Of a stretch of DNA of 64,000 bases, positions 8,892-15,243 are shown piece by piece. Numbering within the stretch: position 1 is the stretch's first letter; each line of letters starts with the position of its first letter. Position numbers and translations under genes: made by a program. Under the pieces are notes generated by a model. That model did not search any database. It was not told the origin of the DNA and saw nothing but the letters and a program-made list of their open reading frames with translations. Where the stretch lies: positions 1 to 64,000 of the forward strand of contig NZ_JAIMBW010000001.1 of the NCBI RefSeq assembly GCF_019195455.1, written 5' to 3'. Origin of the DNA: Gymnodinialimonas phycosphaerae. Its GTDB lineage: Bacteria; Pseudomonadota; Alphaproteobacteria; Rhodobacterales; Rhodobacteraceae.

Positions 8892-9358
8892 CAGTCCTGC
8901 GGCCCCCTCGCGGCGATGCCGAGGATCGGCACGTCGACCGTCACTTCGCCTCCGCCGTCGAAGAGCAGGGTCAGCGGAAAGGTTTCCCCTTCCGTCATCG
9001 GTTCTTGCAGCCGCATCAGCATTGCGTGCAGGCCCCCCGGCTCGAGCGCGACGCTCTCGCCCGGGGCGATTGTGATCTCGCCCGCCGGGCTCATCGAACT
9101 CACACCTTCGGCATTGGTCTTCGTCTCGTGGATCTCGGGCATCATCGCGAGCGGTGTCTTAAGGCCGATCAGCGTTACCGGCTCGTCGCCAGCGTTGCGG
9201 ATCGTCATGTAGGCCGCCCCGGGACGGTTCATCCCGATGGAGGCGCGGGACCACGCGTTCTCGACGACGACATCCTCGGGTCCGGCCAGCGCGGGCACCG
9301 AGAGCCCTCCAAGGGTCAAAAGCGCCGCCAGTGTGCTGGTTAAAATATACTTTTTCAT
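8891..9358 (-). CDS. PCu(A)C periplasmic copper chaperone
   Basis: 155 aa from ATG 9358 (MKKYIL); the open frame upstream is spurious. The signal peptide ends near ALAGP. The Cu(I) motif is visible: MMPEIHE, a Met ten residues later (SSM) and GGLHAMLM, that is H-x10-M plus HxM. PCu(A)C proteins bind Cu(I) and pass it to SCO/CuA or detoxify it. It lies between the DsbA-like and SCO genes, with a 23-bp gap upstream and an overlap of one base downstream. Confidence 0.92.
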   Translation of the reverse strand: MKKYILTSTLAALLTLGGLSVPALAGPEDVVVENAWSRASIGMNRPGAAYMTIRNAGDEPVTLIGLKTPLAMMPEIHETKTNAEGVSSMSPAGEITIAPGESVALEPGGLHAMLMRLQEPMTEGETFPLTLLFDGGGEVTVDVPILGIAARGPQD

Positions 9359-9381
9359 CGTTTTGATCCTGCCCTTTCCAT

Positions 9382-10041
9382 TCATTTTTGCGCGGAAGCG
9401 ACTTCGGCAGCCACCAATCGCCGCAGTTCTGCCTCCCCGAACGGATCGAGCGGCTTGCCGTTCACGAAGAATGTGGGCGTCTGGCGAATTCCCACGGTCT
9501 CTACATCGGCACGATCCTGATTCAGGATCGCCACTACACCCGGTGCCAGCATTTGCGTGCGTGCGGCCTCGGCATCGAGTCCGGCCGTGGCGGCGACCTG
9601 TAGGATCAGGCCGGGCGCCGGGGCACCGTGTGACGCCCATCTCGGCTGTTCCCGCAGAACGGCCTCGAGCACCGGCACGTAAACGTCCTGCATGCGCGCC
9701 GCCTCGAGCACGCGTATGGCTTCCTCGGATGCCGCGCCGTGGAAGGGCGTGTAGCGGATCACGACGCGGACAGCTTCCCCATGCTCGGCCATGATGTCCT
9801 TCACGATGGGATGAAAGGCGCGACAGGCCTCGCAGGCCGGATCGAAGAATTCGACGATCGTGACGGGCGCATCCGCAGGCCCGAGGATGGGCGAGTAGGG
9901 GCGGATCATCGCCTCCGCAAGTTCCGGAGCAACGGGCTCCGCTTCGGCCACTGGGCCGGGGCGGTTTGCAAACCAGGTGGCTCCGCCGAAACCGGCGGCG
10001 CCGAGGGCAAGAACGGACAGGATCAGGCCGCGTCGATTCAT
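9382..10041 (-). CDS. DsbA-family thiol oxidoreductase (CEAC)
   Basis: 219 aa with an N-terminal signal anchor. The thioredoxin fold has the active site FFDPACEACRAFHP (Cys70, Cys73) and the cis-proline region RQTPTFFVNGKPL. It oxidises or isomerises periplasmic thiols. The CEAC dipeptide differs from the CPHC/CPYC of housekeeping DsbA. Its start overlaps the end of the dsbB-like gene, so the pair probably forms its own DsbA-DsbB relay for the Cys-rich copper proteins of the operon (inference). Confidence 0.9.
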   Translation of the reverse strand: MNRRGLILSVLALGAAGFGGATWFANRPGPVAEAEPVAPELAEAMIRPYSPILGPADAPVTIVEFFDPACEACRAFHPIVKDIMAEHGEAVRVVIRYTPFHGAASEEAIRVLEAARMQDVYVPVLEAVLREQPRWASHGAPAPGLILQVAATAGLDAEAARTQMLAPGVVAILNQDRADVETVGIRQTPTFFVNGKPLDPFGEAELRRLVAAEVASAQK

Positions 10042-10460
10042 GTTCGTGTGTCCTTTAATGAAAGGGCCGACAGCGCCCCGATCAGCGCGAAGGCGGCGAG
10101 CGCCATCAGCGGGATAGGGATGCCGAAGACCAGTTGGTTGTCATCGGTGCAAGAGGGGCCGGTGGCCGTGCAGGGCTGGACGCGTTCGGGAACAAGATCG
10201 ACGTACAGCCCCATGTGCCACAGGGCGATTGCGCCGCCGCCAAGCGCCAATGCGATGCCGTAGCGCCCCACACGGCCGTCCCGCCACCAAAGGCCCAGCC
10301 CGAGGACAATGGCCAAGGGAAACATGAAGGCGCGCTGGAACCAGCACAGCAAACAGGGCGTCTGCCCCAGCACCTCGCCGATGAAAAGCACGGCAAGCGA
10401 GGCGACGAGTGCGATGATCCACGCTAGCCCGAGGGCTGTTTCTCCGGATATGCGGTTCAT
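10038..10460 (-). CDS. DsbB-family disulfide bond protein
   Basis: 140 aa from ATG 10460 (MNRISG). Four transmembrane segments are visible. The first cysteine pair is TPCLLCWFQRA (Cys36, Cys39), and the second periplasmic pair is QPCTATGPSC. DsbB passes electrons from DsbA to quinones. It follows the first SCO gene by six bases and overlaps the DsbA-like gene by four, supporting a dedicated oxidative folding pair. Confidence 0.9.
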   Translation of the reverse strand: MNRISGETALGLAWIIALVASLAVLFIGEVLGQTPCLLCWFQRAFMFPLAIVLGLGLWWRDGRVGRYGIALALGGGAIALWHMGLYVDLVPERVQPCTATGPSCTDDNQLVFGIPIPLMALAAFALIGALSALSLKDTRT

Positions 10461-10465
10461 TTCGG

Positions 10466-11068
10466 TCAGATCCTCTCTTCCAGATCGGCGAGGATCTCTT
10501 CGGCGGAGGTGCCGTAGGGCCACGAGTCGGCGAAGCCCGCGTCGGGATCGAAGAGGAACAGATGCGACGTGTGGCCCATCGTGTAACCATCCGGCGCTGC
10601 GGCCTCTTCGACGCGCTCAAAGAAGATTGGAAACGTCTCGGACGTGGCGGCGATCTGTTCCGGCGTGCCCGTCAGCCCGATGATGCCCGCATCGAACAGC
10701 GGGACGTATTCGGCGAGTGCGGCGGGCGTGTCCCGTTCGGGGTCGATTGTTATGAAAATCGGCTGGACCTTGGCGGCATCGTCGCCCAGACCGTCCATCA
10801 CCGCCGCGACCTCTGACAGGGTCGTCGGGCAGACGTCGGGACAGTTGGTGAAGCCGAAAAACACCAGCATCCAGCGCCCCGCAAAGTCCTCCTCGGTTCG
10901 AACCATACCCTGGTGGTCCGTTAGTTCGAATTGAGCGAAAAAAGGCGGTTCGGCGTCGGTTCGGGCGCGGTCGGCACGATAGTCGGACCAGAGCAAAAGC
11001 CATACGAAGGCAAGCGCTGCCACGCCTGCCAAAACCCAAAGAAACTTCTGTGCCGATGTAAGGGACAA
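10466..11068 (-). CDS. SCO1/SenC family protein, first gene of the metal operon
   Basis: 200 aa from a TTG start at 11068, supported by AGGA just upstream. A membrane anchor (residues about 9-27) is followed by a SCO domain with FTNCPDVCPTTL and the His in YTMGHTSHLF. It is a paralogue of the SCO gene at 8265. As promoter-proximal gene behind the MerR-type operator it should be the most strongly expressed member. Two SCO copies in one operon may divide thiol reduction and Cu delivery (inference). Confidence 0.92.
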   Translation of the reverse strand: MSLTSAQKFLWVLAGVAALAFVWLLLWSDYRADRARTDAEPPFFAQFELTDHQGMVRTEEDFAGRWMLVFFGFTNCPDVCPTTLSEVAAVMDGLGDDAAKVQPIFITIDPERDTPAALAEYVPLFDAGIIGLTGTPEQIAATSETFPIFFERVEEAAAPDGYTMGHTSHLFLFDPDAGFADSWPYGTSAEEILADLEERI

Positions 11069-11103
11069 TCCTGTTCGCCTGTTTTTGATTCTTATTGCGT
11101 GTG

Positions 11104-11134
11104 CGGGTACATCCTCTAGCCGCTAGAGGTTCAA
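11104..11134 (-). promoter_or_regulatory. MerR-type operator/promoter of the ten-gene operon
   Basis: On the minus strand TTGAAC (11134-11129) is the -35 box. It overlaps a perfect dyad with 8-bp arms, CCTCTAGC and GCTAGAGG (11113-11129, one-base centre). A weak -10 (TACCCG) follows after 19 bp. This is the classic layout of a MerR-family activated promoter. It lies 36 bp from the first gene start (11068) and about 105 bp from the divergent merR start. Confidence 0.75.
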
Positions 11135-11239
11135 GCACGAAATCATGGTATCGCTTGAACTCACGCGTTTGTGAATCCGACACTTGTTTATTCCGACGGC
11201 AAAACCTACACCAACTGTATCTTTTTCATGGAGGCGAGA

Positions 11240-11668
11240 ATGCTCACGATCGGTACTCTGTCAAAGAAGACCGGCACGAAGGTGCAGACCATCCGGTACT
11301 ACGAGCAGATCGGGCTAATGCCCGAACCTGGCAGGACCGAAGGCGGACAGAGGCGCTACGACAATGCACAGCTCGACCGACTGTCCTTCATCCGCCACTC
11401 GCGGCAACTCGGCTTCTCGCTCGATGCGATCCGCGAGCTGCTCGACCTCAGCGACCATCCCAACCGCCCCTGCGACGAGGCAGATGCCATCGCGCGTCGC
11501 CAGCTCAAACAGGTGGAGCAGCGCATGGCCCGCCTGAAGGCGCTGCGCACGGAACTGAAACGCATGGTCCACGAGTGCAGCGGCGGGCGGACAGCGGATT
11601 GCCGGGTGCTGGAGGTATTGCGGGACCATTCTGAATGTCTGACCGAGCACGACGAGATTGGGGCCTGA
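11240..11668 (+). CDS. MerR-family metal regulator (CadR/PbrR/ZntR-like)
   Basis: 142 aa from ATG 11240, with GGAGGCGAG upstream. A winged HTH (residues 1-70, with TIRYYEQIGLMPEPGR and YDNAQLDRLSFIR) is followed by the dimerisation helix. Cysteines at 78, 113, 121 and 133 match the pattern of Zn/Cd/Pb sensors (ZntR uses Cys79, 114 and 124) rather than the two-Cys loop of CueR. It is divergent from the ten-gene operon and next to its dyad operator, and probably also controls the ATPase promoter at 613. IS remnants begin three bases after its stop. Confidence 0.9.
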   Translation: MLTIGTLSKKTGTKVQTIRYYEQIGLMPEPGRTEGGQRRYDNAQLDRLSFIRHSRQLGFSLDAIRELLDLSDHPNRPCDEADAIARRQLKQVEQRMARLKALRTELKRMVHECSGGRTADCRVLEVLRDHSECLTEHDEIGA

Positions 11669-11671
11669 TTG

Positions 11672-12015
11672 GGCTCTGTTGCAACAGAGCCGTCTTCTGG
11701 CGCCGCGACAGCGTGCTGAAGTCGGGCACAGCCCAGTCCAGGCCGATCAGGCGCAGCAGGCTCTCGACGAACCCGGTTGTATGGCGCAGGGCCATGCCGA
11801 ACAGCACCTTCATCGTCAGGCAGGTCTGGATGGCGGCGTTGCTGTCGTCTGGTTGGCGCCCGCGCTTGCCGGTGGGCGCGGCTCCCCACATCATGGCGGG
11901 ATCGAACCAGATCGTCAGCGAGCCCCGTTGCTTCAACACTTCGTTATAGGACGACCTGTTCGTGGTCTTGTACTTCGTAGTGGCCCAATTGCTAAATCCA
12001 TCCAACTATCGTGCT
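11672..12015 (-). mobile_element. IS5-family remnant with truncated transposase
   Basis: A minus-strand frame from 12005 encodes the N-terminal ~100 residues of an IS5-type transposase (NWATTKYKTTNRSSYNE, QTCLTMKVLFGMALR, LDWAVPDFSTLSRRQKT). It then breaks off. The joint is a perfect 20-bp palindrome, 11672-11691, with arms GGCTCTGTTG/CAACAGAGCC, which reads as an IS terminal repeat meeting its own complement. The catalytic DDE half is absent, so the element is dead. The other end is cut by the next IS remnant at about 12016. Confidence 0.8.
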
Positions 12016-12017
12016 AG

Positions 12018-12400
12018 GCCGTGTTGACAAAAGGGATTCCCATCGTGCGTCGAGCGTGATTCAAGCTGGTATCTACGACGGAGACCAGCTTGGCACGAGA
12101 CCTGATGTCGGACGAAGAGTGGACGTTTTTTGAACGCTTCATTCTGGCCGCCCGCGCCCCGAATGGGCGCAAACCCACCAACCATCGCCTTGTTTTGGAT
12201 GGTGTTTTCTGGATCGCGCGGACGGGTGCTCCTTGGCGCGACCTGCCTGATGAGTTCGGAAAATGGTCGAGCGTTTACCGTCAATTCCGGCGCTGGACGC
12301 TGGCAGGGTTGTGGGAGGTCATCATGGACGCCCTGAACCAGAGCGGCGCGGTCCCACACGCCCTTCAAATGATCGATAGCACCGTGGTTCGCGCCCATCA
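12018..12400 (+). mobile_element. IS427/IS1031-group IS5-family remnant
   Basis: The left part of a second, unrelated IS5-family element. The terminal region GTGTTGACAAAAGGGATTCC (12020 on) is followed by a transposase N-terminus from about 12090 (MSDEEWTFFERFI, RTGAPWRDLPDEFGKW, MIDSTVVRAHH). The frame stops resembling transposase after the first catalytic Asp (IDST), exactly where the Met/His-rich gene on the other strand begins to be readable. The right end is missing. It is a deletion joint, not an intact insertion. Confidence 0.8.
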
Positions 12401-12592
12401 TCCATTGCCCGGCATTGCGCCATCAGCGCCCATCATGCCGTGCATGCGCATCATCATCTCCATCATATCGTGCTCGCCGCCCATGCCCGCGCCGCGAGCA
12501 TCCCCATGATGCGGCCCGCTGTCCGCCATTGCCGCTCCTGCCGCCAACAGGACTGCCACCGCGGAAGCTGCCATCTTTCCACGCAACGTCAT
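12398..12592 (-). pseudogene. Truncated Met/His-rich periplasmic protein gene
   Basis: The start at 12592 is chosen for GGAGG eight bases upstream. A signal peptide (MTLRGKMAASAVAVLLAAGAA, cleaved near AMADS) is followed by a mature part rich in His and Met: GPHHGDARG, GGEHDMMEMMMRMHGMMG. This composition is typical of small periplasmic copper-binding proteins next to cop/cus genes. The frame ends six residues after MPGNG-like sequence, where IS427-type DNA starts at about 12400, so the 3' end was deleted. It is divergent from the two-component regulator gene and shares its control region. Confidence 0.7.
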
Positions 12593-12668
12593 TCGAATAT
12601 CCTCCGTTTTGCCTTGCACGCCTCATGTCGGTAGTCACAGCGCAAATCGGAACGGGCGTCATTCAGGG

Positions 12669-12716
12669 ATTTGTATCCGCGTGTCGCAGGCAGCCGATCT
12701 GATACAAATGGAGACA
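12669..12716 (+). promoter_or_regulatory. Candidate response-regulator binding region
   Basis: ATTTGTATC (12669-12677) and GATACAAAT (12701-12709) form a perfect 9-bp inverted pair 23 bp apart. The right copy is also the first half of a direct repeat with 10-bp period, GATACA-n4-GAGACA (12701-12716). A GATACA-n4-GATACA copy lies at 18198-18213, in the divergent promoter of the scs-like and cytochrome genes. OmpR-family regulators bind such 10-bp direct repeats, so this is a plausible autoregulatory site. Confidence 0.5.
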
Positions 12717-12759
12717 AAACAGCCTCTGACCGTGGAAAGCCCGTTCGTTAAACAAGAAA

Positions 12760-13485
12760 ATGATGTCCAGCAGCCCTCATATCCTGGTCGTGGATGACCA
12801 CAGGCAGATCCGGGAGTCGGTCACCCGGTTCCTGGAAAAAAACGGCATGCGCGCAACCGCGGCCAAGGACGCGGTCGAAATGGACGCCCAATTGGCCTCT
12901 GGCCATTACGATCTGCTGGTGCTGGATGTGATGATGCCGGGCGAGGACGGTCTTTCCATCTGCCGAAGGCTTGCGAGGCAATCGAGTCTCCCAATCATCA
13001 TGTTGACCGCGCTCGGCAAGGAGACGGACCGGATTGTAGGCCTGGAACTCGGTGCGGACGACTACCTGCCGAAGCCCTTCAACCCCCGTGAGCTGCTGGC
13101 GCGCATCAAGGCCGTGTTGCGCAGGAGTTCATCCGCCGAGAACCACGCCGGGGAACTCGCAGGAAAACGCGTGCGCTTCGCCGGCATGACCCTCGACACG
13201 GATGGACATGCGATCGAGACGCCAGGCGGGGAACGTCTGCTGCTGACGACCGCGGACTTTCGCCTGCTGACGGTCCTCCTGGAGCGCCCCCGGAAGGTCC
13301 TGAGCCGGGATCAGCTGCTCGACCTGACCTCGGGCCGGGCCGCCGGCCCCATGGACCGGACCATCGACAACCAGATCAGCAGGCTCCGGCGCAAGATCGA
13401 GCCCGACCCCCTGCGGCCGAGGATCATCACGACGGTCCGAAACGGCGGCTACTGCCTCGCAACGGATGTCGAGGTCGTCGAATGA
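12760..13485 (+). CDS. OmpR-family response regulator
   Basis: 241 aa. The receiver domain (residues 7-120) has acidic residues DD12-13, the phosphoacceptor Asp56 in LLVLDVMMPG, and the signature Lys in YLPKPFNP. A winged-helix output domain follows, with the typical end DRTIDNQISRLRRKIE and ITTVRNGGYCL. It overlaps the kinase gene by four bases (ATGA). Position in a copper island suggests a CusR/CopR-like role, but the family alone does not prove the signal. Confidence 0.93.
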   Translation: MMSSSPHILVVDDHRQIRESVTRFLEKNGMRATAAKDAVEMDAQLASGHYDLLVLDVMMPGEDGLSICRRLARQSSLPIIMLTALGKETDRIVGLELGADDYLPKPFNPRELLARIKAVLRRSSSAENHAGELAGKRVRFAGMTLDTDGHAIETPGGERLLLTTADFRLLTVLLERPRKVLSRDQLLDLTSGRAAGPMDRTIDNQISRLRRKIEPDPLRPRIITTVRNGGYCLATDVEVVE

Positions 13486-14993
13486 GACGGCCGTTCCGAA
13501 GCCTGCGCGCACAACTGGTCATTCTGATCGTCGCCGCACTCGTCGTTGCGCAGGCCATCAGCCTGTGGCTCTTCGTGGACGAGCGCAGCCTGGCGATCCG
13601 CGCGGCGCTTGGCTTCGAGGCCGCCGGCAGGGCCGCCAACGTCGCCCGTCTCTTGGAAGAAGCGCCGCCCGACCTTCAGGCGTCGATCCTGCGTGCCGCG
13701 AACTCGCCGCTCGTCCGTTTCGAATTATCCGACGCACCGAGCGTGACCGAGCCGGACCACCACCATGCGGCGCCCGTGGAAGCCCGCGTGCGGGCCCTTC
13801 TTGGCGACAGCTACAGCCGCGATATCCGTGTCCAACTCGATGATATCGAGACGCCGGTCCTGCCGCTGCCCAACCTCTCGCCGGAGATGGCGGAAATGCA
13901 CCGCTCGATGATGCGGGGCGAAATGGCGGCGCTGGAAATGACGCTGTCCATTGCGCTCGCCGGAGGGCAGTGGCTGAACGTCGGGACCCGGTTCGAGCGG
14001 CCGCCGCTGCAATGGCCCCTGTTTTCCACGTTCACCTTCGCGCTGACGGCGGCGCTCATCCTCGTCACGGTGTGCTGGTTTCTGGTCACGCGCCTTACCG
14101 GGCCATTGCGCAAGCTGGCCGGTGCGGCCGAGCGGCTCGGGCGAGGTGAAGACGCGGTACCGTTGCCTCTCGTGGGTCCCGCAGAGGTCGAGGACCTGAC
14201 GCGGGCGTTCAATCTGATGCAGGAACGCCTGACCAGATACGTGGCCGACAGGACGCGTGTTCTTGCCGCCGTGGGCCATGATCTGCGCTCCCCGCTTACA
14301 GCGCTCAGGGTGCGTGCCGAGATGGTGGACGACGACGAGACCCGAGAAAGCCTGATCGAGTCGATCGAGGAAATGCAGACCATGGCGGAGGCGACGTTGA
14401 GCTTCGCCGAGGACCTGACCGGAACTGAAGAGCCGCGAGAGGTCGATGTCGGTACGTTTCTTCACGACCTGGCATCCGACATGCTGGACCCGCCGAAGAT
14501 CCAGGGTGGCCCCGACGTTCATGCGCGTCTGCGCCCGGTCTCGTTTCGCCGCGCTGTGCGAAACGTCGCGGAGAACGCGCTCCGCTACGGGGGGAGCGCC
14601 GAGATCGCCTGGCGGTCCGAGGACGATACCCTCTTTATCGAGATACGCGACAGGGGCCCGGGCATCCCGTCCGACAAGCTCGAGCAGGTCTTCGATCCGT
14701 TCTTCCGGCTCGAAGGCTCGCGTTCGCTTGAGACCGGCGGGCATGGTCTGGGGCTTTCCATTGCCCGATCCATCGTCCGTGCGCATGGCGGCGAGATCCA
14801 TCTCGCGAACCGCAGGGACGGCGGACTCGTGGCGACCATGGTCGTCCCGCTCGCGGGCAGGCGATCTCACAAGACGTCATCGGCGAAAGAGGAGTGGAAG
14901 AATGCTGAGATCGATAGCGATAATGGCGACGTTCGCCATGCTTCCGACGGCAGTGGCCGCCGATCCTCCGGCGGATTGGCAGGGGAGGTATGA
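13482..14993 (+). CDS. Sensor histidine kinase
   Basis: 503 aa. One transmembrane segment lies at about 12-30, a periplasmic sensor at about 31-180 containing a DHHHAAP cluster, and a second transmembrane segment near 185-205. HAMP, the DHp motif GHDLRSPLTALR (His about 266) and the ATPase motifs RNVAENALRYGG, DRGPGIP and HGLGLSIARS follow. The His cluster and neighbourhood suggest a periplasmic metal sensor. The C-terminus extends about 40 residues past the usual end and overlaps the next gene by 92 bp, an unusually long overlap. Confidence 0.92.
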   Translation: MRRPFRSLRAQLVILIVAALVVAQAISLWLFVDERSLAIRAALGFEAAGRAANVARLLEEAPPDLQASILRAANSPLVRFELSDAPSVTEPDHHHAAPVEARVRALLGDSYSRDIRVQLDDIETPVLPLPNLSPEMAEMHRSMMRGEMAALEMTLSIALAGGQWLNVGTRFERPPLQWPLFSTFTFALTAALILVTVCWFLVTRLTGPLRKLAGAAERLGRGEDAVPLPLVGPAEVEDLTRAFNLMQERLTRYVADRTRVLAAVGHDLRSPLTALRVRAEMVDDDETRESLIESIEEMQTMAEATLSFAEDLTGTEEPREVDVGTFLHDLASDMLDPPKIQGGPDVHARLRPVSFRRAVRNVAENALRYGGSAEIAWRSEDDTLFIEIRDRGPGIPSDKLEQVFDPFFRLEGSRSLETGGHGLGLSIARSIVRAHGGEIHLANRRDGGLVATMVVPLAGRRSHKTSSAKEEWKNAEIDSDNGDVRHASDGSGRRSSGGLAGEV

Positions 14994-15222
14994 TCACATG
15001 ATGTGGGGCGGCGGCTACGGCATGGTGGGCGGCCTGATGATGCTTCTTTTCTGGGGCGTCGTCATCGTCTTGATCGTTCTTGCCGTGAAATGGTTCACCG
15101 ACAACCAGGCCGGTGGCTCTCGTGGAGGGCGCGATGCAGTCGATATCCTGCGCGAGCGCTTCGCCGCGGGCGAGATCGACGAAGAGGAATTCGAACGCCG
15201 GAAGAAGGCGCTGGAACGCTGA
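14902..15222 (+). CDS. Small SHOCT-domain membrane protein
   Basis: 106 aa from ATG 14902, preceded by AGGAGTGGAAG. A signal peptide (MLRSIAIMATFAMLPTAVAA) is followed by a Met/Gly-rich stretch (HMMWGGGYGMVGGLMM), one transmembrane helix, and a C-terminal SHOCT motif (ILRERFAAGEIDEEEFERRKKAL). Similar small proteins are often encoded after copper-responsive two-component systems. The Met-rich stretch could bind Cu(I). Its first 92 bases overlap the kinase 3' end in another frame. Confidence 0.85.
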   Translation: MLRSIAIMATFAMLPTAVAADPPADWQGRYDHMMWGGGYGMVGGLMMLLFWGVVIVLIVLAVKWFTDNQAGGSRGGRDAVDILRERFAAGEIDEEEFERRKKALER

Positions 15223-15243
15223 AGCATCACCCCGTCGGGCCGG

